This document shows positions 1 through 12,468 of a stretch of 64,000 nt of DNA, in pieces. A model generated the notes under the pieces. That model saw only the letters and a program-made list of their open reading frames with translations, was not told the origin of the DNA and ran no database searches. Both the position numbers and the translations under genes were made by a program. Every line of letters begins with the position of its first letter. Within the stretch, counting starts at the first letter, position 1. The stretch is taken from the NCBI GenBank assembly GCA_918026815.1, contig CAKJVC010000090.1:422998-486997 (forward strand), written 5' to 3'. Source of the DNA: Chalara sp. BL73. Lineage: Eukaryota; Ascomycota; Leotiomycetes; Helotiales.

Positions 1-497
1 GTTTGCGTTAATGATGCTTCACATGAACTTTGAACTTAATCGGTGTGGCCGGAAGATCCAAAACGGCTGCTGGCTGGCGAAGAGGGTGTGTGGCGGTTGG
101 TTGTGGTAACCCTGAGAGGCGTGGATGTGGAAATATGTAGATACTTTGATGACGAGTTGCAACAAATAATGATGTTGCAGCAACCGAAGCGTCATTCAGG
201 GGGCGGGGCTGGTATCTTTCTTCTACTTTTGCAGTATCTTCTATAGTGCAGTGCAATACGAAAGGACAAGACAGTTCGGTGAAAGCGAAAAGGCAAATCT
301 GGCCGGACTTGCCCGATCACATGATCTGCGGTCTACTGCCTCAGATATGAGGCCTCTAAATATAGAAAAGTCGTGTCCGCACTACTCCCAATACCGCAGC
401 TAGAAAACACCCACATCGTGACATCTTTCAACGTGGTAGCATCACAGTCATTCTCAGTTTGAGATAAACTGCATTTCTCAAACACGGAGGGAAGTTT
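1..497. other. Intergenic, left edge and promoter side of the aminopeptidase gene
   Basis: I see no supportable gene here. Short open frames exist on both strands, but they are low-complexity or lack recognisable motifs. The last part (about 300-497) presumably holds the promoter and 5' UTR of the gene starting at 498. Confidence 0.5.
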
Positions 498-2809
498 ATG
501 ACGACGTTCATCTCACTTGGTACATCCCTACTCCTGTCGGTTCAACGAATGACCCGCATCAATCCGAGCAGCAAGCCCAAGATCCTGGCCAAAACCATCA
601 CCATGGCGCCCACCGTTGCTCCTCCACGTGACCCAAACACTGTATCTAATTATAATTATTGGAGAACGAAGCATACCATTGCTGACCTGGCTATTGATTT
701 CAAGAAGCAACGGCTGCATGGAAATGTAGGCGTTCCCAAATTGGAAGCTCAGGGCAACATCATACAAACTGCCATGCATTGAAACCCTGCGTCTTATAGT
801 CAAGTTCAGAAGTAGACAATGCTGATGGCCATATTTTGCAGGTAACCCTAGAGCTCGAGTCAACCACGGAGAAGCAGTCCGAGGAGATCGTGCTCGATAG
901 CAGTTTCGTCGATGTCCAGGCAATCAGCATCAACGGAACCAAAAGTTCCTCTTGGAAAGTCAAAGATAGATCCGAGCCATATGGGTCACCTGTAACTATC
1001 CCTATTCCCGGTGGCGTAGGCAAAGGATCGAAACTTTCTGTTCAAATATCCCTGTCGACCACAGACAAATGTACTGCCCTGCAATGGTTCGCGCCAGCCC
1101 AAACCAGCAACGGAAAGTTCCCATATATGTTCTCACAATGCCAAGCCATACATAATCGATCTATCTTCCCATGTCAGGACACTCCAGATGTGAAGAGCAC
1201 TTATGACTTCCGTATTCGTTCCCCTCTTCCAGTAGTGGCCAGTGGACTACCTCGAGGATCTTCATCGTTTATCCACGGAGAAAACGGCACGCCGGGAACC
1301 CTCCTTTACTCTTTCTATCAGGAGATTCCGATTCCTTCTTACCTTTTTGCGATTGCTTCCGGTGATATTGCAACCGCCGCTATTGGGCCACGTTCCGTTG
1401 TATCCACCGGTCCAGAGGAATTAGCAGCTGCCAAGTGGGAGCTCGAGAACGATACCGAGAAGTTCATTGAAGTGGCCGAGAAGCTAATCTACTCATACCA
1501 GTGGACGCAATACAATGTGCTTGTCTTACCACCCAGCTTTCCATACGGTGGGATGGAAAACCCAGTTTTCACATTCGCAACACCTACTATCGTTAGTGGA
1601 GACCGTGAGAATGTGGACGTTATCGCACACGAATTGAGTCACAGCTGGAGTGGTAATTTGGTCAGTAATGCTAGCTGGGAGCACTTCTGGCTCAATGAAG
1701 GCTGGACAACGTACTTGGAACGCCGTATACAGGCGGTACTCCACGGAGAGTCTCATCGTGATTTTTCTTCTATCATTGGATGGAAAGCACTAGTGGATTC
1801 AGTTAACCTATTCGGTGATGATCATGAATTTACTAAGTTAGTGGTTGATCTTAAAGGCAAGGATCCTGACGATGCATTCAGCTCAATTCCTTATGAAAAA
1901 GGCTTCCACTTCTTGTACTACCTCGAGAAACTTGTCGGCAAATCTTCATGGGATAAGTTCATTCCTCATTATTTCAAAACCTGGCTTAAGAAATCGCTCG
2001 ACTCATATGAGTTCAAGGCCACTCTTCTCGACTTCTTCGCCTCCGACAAAGAGGCATCGGCAGCTCTGGCAAAGGTTGATTGGGATACATGGTTCTACAA
2101 GCCTGGGTTGCCACCTAAGCCAGAATTCGACACCAGCTTAGTTGATGCCTGCTATGCACTAGCTAAGGCCTGGGAGGATAAAGTATGTGCCATGCATCCT
2201 ATTTTGCAGTTGACCTCTTCTAACCACAGAGCCAGTATTACAAGCCAAGTCCTAAGGACATCGATGGTCTCTCTGCAAATCAAATTGTTGTTTTCCTTGA
2301 AACCCTCCAGCTAAATGAGACAAAACTCTCACCCTCACAATCACAATCCATGGGCTCCACGTACTCTCTTACCAAGACTCAGAATGTAGAGATTTTAGCA
2401 AGGTATTACAGAATAGCTCTCGGAGCCAAGGATGAGACTGTGTATCATCCTGCCGCAGAGCTGCTGGGTAAAGTAGGGCGAATGAAGGTAGGTGACGCAT
2501 GGCAATGTGGCTTATCATGCTATGAATCATCGCTGACTGCTATTCCCTTGCAGTTTGTGCGACCGTTGTTTAGGGCATTGGTGGCCGTTGATCGCAAGTT
2601 GGCTGAGGAGGTTAGTCCATTTTCTTATTTTGTCGTGTTGGCAAATGATTCCTGTTAGGGAATAAGTAGGAAATCAAATCTGATTTTCTCTTGTCGCCAT
2701 CAACACTCGCTAATTCTTGATCTAAATACAGACTTTCGAGAAGAACAAGGCTTTCTACCACCCCATCTGTCGCGGCCAAGTCGAGAAGGATTTGCAGGAG
2801 GGGAAATAA
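498..2809 (+). CDS. LTA4H: Leukotriene A-4 hydrolase/aminopeptidase homologue (M1 family), 5 exons
   Basis: Proposed exons are 498-725, 842-2182, 2236-2487, 2554-2610 and 2732-2809, giving 651 residues, close to fungal members of the family. It is a zinc aminopeptidase and epoxide hydrolase of the M1 family, expected in cytosol and nucleus. The protein shows the GGMEN substrate-binding motif, the zinc site HELSH at residues 339-343 and the third ligand in NEGW (E362), with 18 residues between as M1 requires. All four introns are GT..AG and phase 0, and joining them restores family-like sequence across each junction. A second Met at 603 (MAPTVAPP) looks like the conserved start, so residues 1-35 may be a mitochondrial or optional extension. 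The C-terminal HEAT-like helical domain is complete, ending QEGK. The reading frames are clean, unlike the duplicated block further right. Confidence 0.9.
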
Positions 2810-3682
2810 GAAGTATAAAATCTAGGACAAGCATAACGCTTGCCAGATAGAGCATCTCCTTAGGGTAATGATGCGGGACACGCAAAAGCTTGATGGACAG
2901 TATCATTTGCGGCAAACGGAATCCGCATTGTTACCTACATATTTAGCTAAAACTTATGCTTCTCTCATGCGCATAATACTCATTCTCACATTCCTCTCTG
3001 ACCTCTTGTCCAAATATACCCCCATAACATGTATAAAGCACAGCAACGTGGGGTCTCCTCCTCACATTCCTGTATAACGTCAGCCTTAAATGCATTACAC
3101 ATGCTGACAGCTTACGAGCCGACCCACTGTGTTTCCGAGGCAAGATCACTGCCGTAAGTCCTTCATGCATATCACACATGCACGTAAGCCGCAGTCACGA
3201 CCCGTTAGCGGGACGCGTTCCGGTTTACTTGTTGGGAAAATCAATATGCAGGCAGCTGTTCCCGCCGCTGCATCCGCGTGACATCAAACATCAAACTTCT
3301 GTGCCTCTCTGGGAAAGCTTGGGATTTTGTGTTGTATGATGACCTTTATAAACTTGACGGGGAAGCAATGCTGCTAAGGTGTGGATGGTGTTGGTATGTA
3401 TTTTGAGGATATATTCCGTCAAGTTAACGGTGAGAATGCCGCTTCAGTGCAGATATGCGCAAACCGTGTTGACGAGATGAATATATCTCACGTTGTTTCG
3501 AGTTGAGTGGATATCTAGCATTATCACAACCAAACTTTAACCCAGCCCGTAGAACGAAACGGCTGCCTCCAAGTCCCGCCAACATCGCATCGTCACAACC
3601 TCGATCTCCGTTTGGGCCTCCAACATACATTCCCAACATCAAGCACATTTTCCTCCGCATATGGCATCATCTCGCTCTCCCC
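2810..3682. other. Intergenic between convergent genes
   Basis: This stretch lies between the aminopeptidase and the Rossmann-fold gene, which converge. It should hold both 3' UTRs. I see no gene in it; the short frames overlapping 3424-3660 have no family-like sequence. Confidence 0.5.
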
Positions 3683-4497
3683 CTACAGCCCAGCCATGCG
3701 TCTAAAACCAACATTGCTAACCGTCCTGCCCTCCCCATCTACCCCAACCCCGCTCAGCGCCTCCCCATCACCCAGCGCCAGCTCGGTCAAGACGCGCCCC
3801 AGCTCCCTCGTCGGCGAGATTGTGCTCCCCCTCAACCTCAGCAGCGCCATCAGCCCACTCTTCGCAACCCCCAAGGCAACCCCCAACGCCGGCACGAAGT
3901 CGCGGATCTCCGGGTGGTCTCGCGCGTCCACGCCCGCCGGGCGCAGGCTGTACGGCCGCAGCAGCGCATGCTCTGGCGACTTGGAGAGCGAGAGCAGAGC
4001 GGCTTCGGTTTGCCCTTTGATCCGCCCGAAGAACAGGGTTAGCGGGCCCGGGGCCGTGGTCGCGCCCTCCCCGGATACGTAGACGAAGCTGAACGGCTTG
4101 GGCGAGTTGAGCGTCGCGAAGGCTTTGGCCGCCGCGATGGGGTAGTCGTAGGTTATCCTCACGTATTCCCTGGGTTTGTCGTGTCAGTTTCGTCACGTGG
4201 CGCGTAGGCAGGGGGTATAGGGGCTCACTCTTTCGTGACGGCGTTCTGGGAGATCCCTTGTGCCCAGACGACACCTTGAGCGCCGGATAGCTCGTCTAAT
4301 AGGGACTTTGGGTATTGTGTGAAGTCTTTGTGGATTATCACTTTGGCTTTCTCGTGCCCCTCCGCTTGTCGAACGGGACCACGCGCCAGGATGGAGATTT
4401 GGTGGATGGCTGGGTTGTTGAGCATGTGGTGGAGGACTGCGCTTCCTACAAGCCCGGTCCCGCCGGTGAGGATGAGGTGGACTTTTTCGGCTGACAT
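3683..4497 (-). CDS. NAD(P)-binding Rossmann-fold protein, epimerase/HTATIP2-like, 2 exons
   Basis: Minus-strand exons are 4229-4497 and 3683-4169, joined over a 59-bp intron (donor GTGAGC, acceptor CAG), giving 251 residues. The start is ATG at 4497. Residues 6-18 (VHLILTGGTGLVG) are a first beta strand and the glycine-rich TGxxGxxG dinucleotide-binding loop typical of atypical short-chain dehydrogenases and nucleoside-sugar epimerases. A later FVYVSGEG segment matches the usual strand before the active-site region, and an RPYSLRP segment follows. Its length and layout resemble the small HTATIP2/YbjT-like oxidoreductases found in many ascomycetes; the substrate cannot be told. High GC in exon 2 produces long spurious open frames on both strands over 3503-4274. 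Confidence 0.8.
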
Positions 4498-6837
4498 CTT
4501 GATGGAAGGGGTGAATATTGAGGAAGGGTTGGAAGAAATTGGGAGGAGAATACTGCTAGATAAAATCCTGAATTATCAAATATGAATATGGATATATATT
4601 TCCGCTTCCACCAGGCTGTAAAATGACGACGCTTCGGGAACTAAGCCTCGTCCGCCAGCATCACGATCTCCAGATGAAGTGCGCAAGGTGAGCACCAACC
4701 ATGATATTCACGAAGCTCCGCGCGGTCCTCCTTCTGCCTTTTGATTTGGACTTTGAGGTGAAAAAAAGTCGATATCACAACGACTTTTTCCCGGCTGACC
4801 AATGACGGGTTGTTGTGTCGACGCCGCGTCGGCGGATCGGATTTAATTCCAACCTCAAGTCCGCTCGATGTCAGCAAGTTGCACCATCTCGCCCATAATC
4901 AAACCATTGATTAATCATAGGTTCCAATCTGATATCACCGTACTATATCTTACGCATTACTTCTTATAAGGCCATACATAGTTGAAGTTGAAGTGGGGCG
5001 TCTCAATAGACGCGTGTTTTGTCCATCCCTCCAATCCTCAATCCCCCAATTTGTACATTGTTCTGTTACTCGTAGTTCGGCTTCGTATCCTCTTGTTATT
5101 ATGTTCTTGCTTTGGTTATTGCTAACAAACTTACAAGAGAGCTTTCATGCTTTTTTTTTAAAAAAAAGGGGGGTTATTTGAACTTGCTAGAAACGTGCTC
5201 TTCGTTCGGAGCATCCGCTGTGTTCTAATCTCGCGGACGCAGACCTGAGATCTCTCTAGATGAATATTTTACTAGATTTCTATTACTCAGGGCTTTTTAA
5301 CCTTACACTTTTAGTATATAGTGTTATATGTATCAGGAATACCAAGCATGATATCCATTGTATGACCTCCACTCTCTTAAGACCTTAATGCGGCTCAGCC
5401 AAAATGCATCAACAGGGCTGGGATGGCATGCATGGAGGTTCGTTTGACCATGAATATATCGTTGGGCAGGAGGATAGAATGGAATCAAAACATGTAGCAA
5501 CAGATGCAGCTAACTCTCGTTCCTATGCACATCTTGCATTGATGCACGTAACGATCTTCAGACTTCCTCAACTATACGGCCCCAGTTTCTAAAATGCCAA
5601 CATTTGAATACAAAGTTATCTCTAGCGTAATCGTGCTCAAGGCGAATTTGAAGCTGTTTGGGATGTCTCCACTGTTGGCAGCTTGTCCTGATGCCCATCT
5701 CCTCGACCAACCGACGCACGAGAGGATATAGAGGATGGCCTATACAAGGTCGAAAAACTAGACATTTGGTCTAGCCTTCTGTCACCAACCTGCCCGGCTA
5801 AGGTGATGCCATTCACGTAAAGTTAGCTACGAATAGAGGCTACGTCTAGTGATTTATCATATCCTTTGTGTAAGCCACACGAAAGTTAATACAAGGCACT
5901 GCCTTTTAGTTTATGCAATGATGATTTTCTCCGTCCATGTAAACTTTTAGAGAACATCATTATTGTGCATTTTGCGTCATTTTTCACTCGCCTTTAACAT
6001 TAGCACCATTGTAGGATTATTTGATAGTGTGTACCCACATCTGACAGATATGAGTTGCTTGAGCTTTGAGTAGAGCTGGAAAGTCTTTCCACCACTCTAT
6101 CTAGTCTATGGAAACTTCGAAGGCTGCAATGCTGCGACTGCCTGGAGTGAATTCCCTTCAGCCTTGACTGAGCGTAATGATTCTGAGTCACGAATGCTTT
6201 GAGTAGGCAACTACAAATTTCCAGCTCTACGCCTAGGCTCAAGGCTAGATACAACTTCCTCTCGGGCACCCTTCAGCCTTATACTCTTAGAGCAGCAACA
6301 CTCAGCATTATTTTTAGGCATATTTTAAATTATGGGGCAAAACTCCGCCAAGGTTGAAGCTCAAAACGGAGCACTGTTTTTGAATATCGACATATCGTAT
6401 AACATATTTCAAAAGTTACACTTTCTCCCTTCACTGAAGATATTCTAGGCATGATAAATGCTGACTTATAGAGATTGCTTTGGAACGTTTAGATAACGGA
6501 GATAACCGACGTCCGGCGATTTGGGACAAAATGCCACAATGGGCAGACTGGCTGTGGTGTCATATCGGTTATCCTTCGAAGTACGACAATTACATTAGGT
6601 ATCTTGTTGAATTGGGTGCAAAGTCAAAAAGCTTCAACGCTTGGCTCCGTCGTGTGTTTCTTCTCTCTTGAACACTTAACGCAGCCATTGCCCCAGTTGT
6701 GTATAATTATGCCGATTTAAGAAAGCGATCACTCCCTATTCCCGATCACATTCAGGTGGTAGTATTCGCAACACGAATCTTACGACTCCGAGACTAAATT
6801 TTGTATCCAGACAGCTGTTCAGAGGTATACCACAAAA
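4498..6837. other. Long AT-rich interval without a supportable gene
   Basis: This stretch holds only short, unrelated open frames. It includes a homopolymer-rich spot at about 5150-5172 (T run, A run, G run). The first 300 bases are the promoter side of the Rossmann gene. I see no transposon ends, tRNA or conserved protein signal. Confidence 0.4.
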
Positions 6838-8133
6838 ATGGTCGCCCCATTTCTTCAGACTGAAGCTTTCAACTGCCTCATTGCCCGCTGCAGGTGCAGC
6901 AAACTCAAGGAACTATGGTCGGTTAAAAAAAGACCATGATAATACCCTATCTAAAGCGCACATTGAAGGCCGACGCTATTTTAACAGCTGGACTTGTGAG
7001 CACATGGCTGAGAAGGAAAGACAACTTTGCGCGACCATATACAAGAATATTTTAATGAATTATACTCGTAATGTGTCCTTGAAAGCAACCAAAAGTTTTT
7101 TTTTAATAAAAATTACCGTCAGCTTAGATGGGAGAGATGTGGAAAGCAAAATAAAACATCGAAATGTGTGGACGAAGGACGGAAATATAACTCGCGTAGT
7201 TGAGAAGGTCACCATTGATCTTCAAGACAGTGGAGATTTTTACGTTCTTCTGCCATTCGGCCATCGGCTACCTGCTATGGACACACTTGAATTTTCTACT
7301 GACTATAACTGGAGCGCCCATTCCAAAGAAGATATCAGTTTACTCTGGGATTTTCTTGCCTCCGTCACCTTTATTAAGATCGCCGGAGCACTATGCGCTG
7401 CCTGGAGACCGTAAGTTTCAGTCAGCTTGCCAATCTGGAGACCATATTTCTCCAAGTGTGGGAAACATATGAAGATGAGATAGCTTATCGGCGCGGGCTT
7501 TTACGCCGGCTAGTGAAACGCCTCATCGAAGTCACCGATTTTAAACTATTTACCGTCGATCACATGAAGATTTGTCCTCCAGAGACTCTGGTAATTATGG
7601 GGAAACCTCTTCGCCGGCTGATGGTTCGGTCAGGGAATCCCATGAATGAGACTGTAATTACCTTCTCAGAACTGCGTGTGCTCCACTAAGGTTGCTTTAA
7701 CTTGGAATATCTTGAAATAAACCTCTCCTTATGCCCGTATGAAGACGGTAGTTCTCATAAGCTAGGAGAAGAATGCGAGCTGAAAAAGTTCTTACTCTTC
7801 TCTCACACTTCTCCAATCTGAAAGAGCTGTCACTACAGTCTATGTTCCAAGGAACAAACTACTGACCCAGATTACGACTACACCGTGATTGTTATTAAGG
7901 AATGATACAATACCGAAATTGGATTTCCTTTCGAAAGCATCGCCGTCGTTTTGGACTCCCGTAAGCTGCTACCGAACTGGTACAAACTGCTTGGAAGAGT
8001 TAAAGATTGGTCTTGGGATCGACACTCCTGCTCAAGAATGGATGATGGTTGTCAAGTGAAAGTTTGGATAACGTCAGGGTATGGCAGGATTAGTGAGGTG
8101 TTGGAGGCATGGGAGTATTATTCTCCTGAATAG
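6838..8133 (+). pseudogene. Decayed leucine-rich (F-box/LRR-like) gene
   Basis: An ATG at 6838 opens a frame with leucine-rich character (the segment CRCSKLKELW) that stops near 6935 at an A run. A different frame then runs open to 7414, and a third, starting near 7393 (LETVSFSQLANLETIFLQVW), continues to 7689. About 7770-7860 contains another leucine-rich piece (VLTLLSHFSNLKELSL), and 7951-8133 holds a last open piece. The spacing of leucines and the LxxLxxL pattern resemble fungal F-box/LRR proteins. No single intron arrangement I tried joins the pieces, so I read it as a frame-broken remnant. The family assignment is weak; it could also be a diverged species-specific gene with unusual introns. 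Confidence 0.35.
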
Positions 8134-9293
8134 GACGATGTTGTTAGAGACGACAGGGTGGGCGAGAGGATACACCGTCAACACACGTAATCATTAAGCA
8201 GTCGGTGAGTTTTGTCAAGCCAAATAAGAATATCAAATAACGATAAAGAGAGATCTATGATTAATTGCATACCTTGTGGAACATATCAAGTCATGTTTCT
8301 GTATCTTGAGGATTCAAAAGCTGGATAATGGTATAATTCACAAGATCAATCGACTGATATAGCTCGAAAAGCCGAAATTGCTATTTTTTCGGTATATTTG
8401 AGGCAGTGAGTGATGACTTTAGCCTCTCTATTGCTATAATGATGCTTGGGTGCCTCACGTGTTGCATCACGTGCCACATATCAGCAATTTTGGAATGCTT
8501 TTTACTCATCACCCATTGCTGAGATACATCCATGTATCGACATGCGGTCGAAGGAGCATTTGCATCATCTTGCATGCCATCTTGTTTTCTTCAACTTCTC
8601 CTTCCCAATCATCCCATCGGCCACTGCATGGAACTGAGGCTATGAATGTTTTGCCTTCAAGGTCGTGGGACTGATCGATGCATTCCTTCCTGTGATGATC
8701 ATTTTAGCCAGAGTCAAATGCCTTGCACAATGCTTTACTTTCAAACAAATTCCGAGTCTCTCAATCTATTCTGCTTAAGCCTAAACAACAAGAAGCTCCG
8801 AAACAATTGGCGGGTGCCAAGCGGCATACCGTTCACTCATATGAACACCAATTGTGACACCGATTTGCATATCCTGGTGCGAGGATTTCACCTCCAGATC
8901 CCGGACGCTCGATTGGAAGATTATCTCAAGTCTGTCCAGTCGCTGTTGGGAGACCCTGTTGATGGATGGGGTGCTAGCCGAGGCAGTTGAGACGGTCTGG
9001 GTTTCTGACAGCCAAACCTGAAACGAATCAACCGATTTCCGTTGCTTTAAACCTTTATTGGTTATCTTGGCCTCAAACATTGAGACAAAGATTTCAAGGA
9101 TGGCCATGTTAACAGTTGGGCCGTGCTTAACCTTATATTGACCACCATGGCTATATTCTGAATCTTTCAATATCACCAGCGTGACAATCCTTGACCTTCT
9201 AGAGTCCAGTCTTGACGACAGGATAGGTTCCTTCCTTACAACATATCTTCTTGTATATTAAATTTTTTACTACGCCTTTTCAATCATTTCAAA
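8134..9293. other. Intergenic; two opposing uncertain open frames
   Basis: A plus-strand frame (8646-8990) and a minus-strand frame (8781-9176) overlap head to head. Neither has recognisable motifs, and the minus one has no ATG at its upstream end. I cannot support either as a gene. The last 100 or so bases are the 5' side of the SET-domain gene. Confidence 0.35.
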
Positions 9294-10742
9294 ATGCTAT
9301 TCTTGCTCTTGTCACAGGGATGTCTGGCCACAGCTTCATTGCTTAGTGGCCCAATGGTCGAGATCTCGTCCTCAAATTTGAATATCGCTTACTCAAATTC
9401 ACTACAAAACAATTCAACATGCCTAGCCATCGATGGTAAGGATGATTACTTCATCCAAAATAGATTGAGGAGCTTTGGGATCTGCGATTCCAGAACGCAA
9501 CCTTTGCCATCGGTAGTAGGTGTGCCTTTTATATCACCATGGAAATATCCTATTACATGCACCACAAACGCAACAACCAAATTTTGCACATATAGCTCTC
9601 CGAAATTTGCAAACAACCGCGGGCTCTCGGTTCTCACCAAGCCTGAGATCGCTAACAAGATCTCAAATTACAAGAGTGTTCAAAGACCCAGTACTCGAGA
9701 CCCTTTTCGCCCTTTCCCTCCACCATTTGAGATCAAAGAATTGCCTGGGAGAGGGTTAGGACTCACCGCAAACCGGACGATAGAGAGAGGGGAGAGGCTT
9801 TTTGCTCATGCCGTTATGGGAATATTTCATAATGACGCTTTTCTGGCAGAGCATGAGCCGAGTTATCGGGAGCACGAGGATCTTTTCCACGATGCAATCG
9901 ACCAGCTGCCTCTCGATTCGAATGAGCTGTTTTGGGATTTGACATCACATGAGGAAACTTTGGGCATTAATCGTGTGATCGGGCGGCTCAATACGAACAC
10001 ATTTGCTGCAAACTTTGGAGGCGAAGGTCATAGTGTTATTGTTCCTGAAACTGCGGTAAGCGGAATTGGCATAAGATGTCTCGTTTTCTGGCTGACATTC
10101 TTGGTTTGATAGAGAATGAACCACGATTGTAGGCCCAAGTACATAATATCTTGCCCTTAAAGCTTAGATACATAGACTTATGGGGTGCGGTATGCTGACA
10201 TGCACAGTACGATGTATTACATGAACCATAAATCTCTGGTTCACTACACCCATGCATCAAGGCAGATCCACGCCGGAGAAGAAATCACAATTACATGTAT
10301 GTAACACTCTTACCAAAATGCTTCATCACTAAGATCCTCAGATATCGACCCTCTCCAAACCTATAAGGAACGTCAAGACGCCATCAAGCGGAGCTGGGGA
10401 TTCAAATGCACATGCTCGCACTGCAGCATGCCAACGGCATTTCGAAAAGAAAGCGATACTCGCATCAAGCTCATCCTCTCTCTCAATAAAGAGTTTGAGA
10501 ACATTACTAAGGCAGATTTCGAGATCGAAGACATGCTTGGCAAAGCGGAGTTGCTTGTCAGTTTGTACGAGCAAGAGCGGCTGACAGGGAGCATGGAGGA
10601 TCCATATAGGATCGCCACATTAGCGTACGCGAAAGCGGGACGCTCTTCCGAAGCTGTTAAGTGGACGATGAAAGCTACGGAGGCGTACCTAATCAGTGAA
10701 GGAAACCGGCAGAGAATCGTGAAGGACTTGGAATTATTATAG
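9294..10742 (+). CDS. SET-domain protein with N-terminal signal-like segment, 4 exons
   Basis: Exons are 9294-10055, 10113-10138, 10208-10296 and 10342-10742, giving 425 residues. The SET domain starts near residue 150 (GRGLGLTANRTIERGE), carries the RMNHDC motif at about 255-260 and GEEITITY at about 286-293, and is followed by a post-SET cysteine cluster C315, C317 and C320. These are the cofactor, active-site and zinc-binding signatures of SET lysine methyltransferases of the SMYD/Set5-like type. A 26-bp exon holds the RMNHDC motif, so its splicing is critical. Residues 1-19 are hydrophobic and end with small residues, resembling a secretion signal, which is unexpected for a nuclear or cytosolic methyltransferase. 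The C-terminal part (about 330-425) is helical and may be TPR-like. The substrate is unknown. Confidence 0.8.
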
Positions 10743-10947
10743 AAGCACATCCAGAGTGGAGCCATATTAAGCGAAGCCCCTTTATTGAATCTGCTTAGAT
10801 AAGGTTTTGCATTCTTTCCAGCATTCCTTTGTCTCGCCCTATTAGTCCTAATATAGCTTCGTGTTACATGGGTATGTAGTAAGTGCTACATCTTTTCTTT
10901 ATTTCACCCTCGTCAACTTTCATCTCTGCACGGATCGAGCGATCACA
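10743..10947. other. Short intergenic spacer
   Basis: About 200 bp between two genes in the same direction. It should hold the SET gene 3' end and the promoter of the acetyltransferase-like gene. Confidence 0.4.
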
Positions 10948-12468
10948 ATGGGAACCACGTCCCTTGAGAAACTGCGTCCTCTAGGTACTACCTTTCATAC
11001 CCTCACCTATTAACAGATCATTAATTATAACTTAGGAGGGCTGGAGCGTTATTTTGCAACATGGCATCATCTTAATTTCTATTACAACATCGGAATAACA
11101 GGCTACTATGTTCTCCCACCCTTCTCATCCGTCTCTGTCGAACAGACGATTTACGCCGCCCTTGCACTCGTTGTAGCCAAACATCCAATTCTCTCTACCA
11201 TCATCCTTGGCGACTCCACATCTTCTCCATACTTCGCGCACCTACCGTCCTTCGATCTACAAGACGTAGTCACCATAGTCGAGCGCAGGCGTGTATATCC
11301 CAGCGGCGACGGCCGAGACATCGAGCTCGATAAATTGCTTGAGACGCCACACAATGAGCGTTTTGAGAACGAGGGAAATGAACCATTATGCCCACTTTGG
11401 CGATTGTTGGTATTGACGAATCCGAACGTCGGGAGTGATCATGCCTTCACGGCAAGCTTTGTATTCCACCACTCGATTAGTGATGCCGCTTCAGGGTTAA
11501 ACTTTCATAAACATTTTCTGGAGGCATTGAATGACGCACCGCAGCCTTTGAAAAGCGCCGTCATACGTTCACCGTCTACTCCCCTCCCTCCTCCGCTCGA
11601 AAACCTGCTCTCGCTTCCTGTTACTGTGAAGAGGCTAATGAGGACGTTCTTCGAAACACGGTTTCAGAGCCTCCCACGCGGTGTCTGGGCAGGTGCACCC
11701 GTCGCCTCGCCTCCCAAGGCCGCGAACAGGAGATTCATGTCCGTGACGCTGAGTCCAGATGTCACAACCGCCTTCGTCGCGCTTTGCAAATCTAATGGCA
11801 CTACGCTCCAAGCGACTCTGGAGGTTCTTGCCGCGCAATGCATGTTCGGAATCCTTCCGGAGAAGTTCAAACGCCTAGATTTCACCATAGCGGTGTCCCT
11901 ACGCAGGTTCTTGGATGAGGACAAAGTGGAAGAGGATGGATTTGGAACCTTTAATTCGAGCGCGTTTGATCACTTTGAGAGGGAGAATTTTGGGACCGAT
12001 GGGTTTCGATGGAACGAAGCGCATCGTGCGAGAGATGTACTGGCTAGCCATTTGGAGTTGAAGGGTAAAGATGAGGTGGTCGGCCTGCTTAAATATATCA
12101 GGAATAACGAGAAGTTCTGCTGGGACAAGGTGGGCAAGCCAAGGTGGGCGGCTGTTGAGATTAGTAATATAGGTGCGTTTCATAAGGTGAAAGAGGGAGG
12201 GAAGGAGGATATTAGGGAAGATGAGAAGCAAGATCTGGATGAGAATGAATGGGAGGAAGGCGAGTCGTGGAAGATGGGTCGTATGGTATTCAGCCAGAGT
12301 GCGGGGGTTATGAGCGCGGCTATCTCTGTGAGTGTTATCACAGGCGGCGATGGCGGATTGACTTTGGGTTTCGCGTGGTTGAAGGGTGTGGTTGATAGGG
12401 ATGTTGTGGTGAAATTGATGCGGAACATGCAGCAAGGCATTCATGAGCTTGCTTTACCTGACGATTGA
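10948..12468 (+). CDS. Alcohol acetyltransferase-like protein (AATase/BAHD-like), 2 exons
   Basis: Exon 1 (10948-10984) begins at ATG and ends within a glycine codon. A 51-bp GT..AG intron follows, then exon 2 (11036-12468); the product has 489 residues. The catalytic HHxxxD signature of CoA-dependent acyltransferases is present as HHSISD at residues 157-162. The N-terminal pattern (GGLERYFATWHHLNFYYN) matches the fungal alcohol O-acetyltransferase family, which transfers an acetyl group from acetyl-CoA to alcohols or sesquiterpene-type substrates. A DFTIAVSLRRF segment lies where these enzymes have their second domain. About residues 395-425 form an acidic, charged insertion (KEGGKEDIREDEKQ...), probably a surface loop. 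No neighbouring biosynthetic genes suggest a pathway, so the substrate stays open. Confidence 0.8.

Noticed and set aside
3503..4274. Long open frames on both strands over the Rossmann gene
   Set aside because: They are Pro/Arg/Ser/Ala-rich and result from high GC opposite or out of frame with a recognisable minus-strand protein.
8646..9176. Two overlapping opposing frames of 114 and 131 residues
   Set aside because: There is no motif, no ATG at the start of the minus frame, and no basis for choosing between them.
11899..12444. 181-residue minus frame inside the acetyltransferase-like gene
   Set aside because: It is antisense to conserved coding sequence, with no motif.
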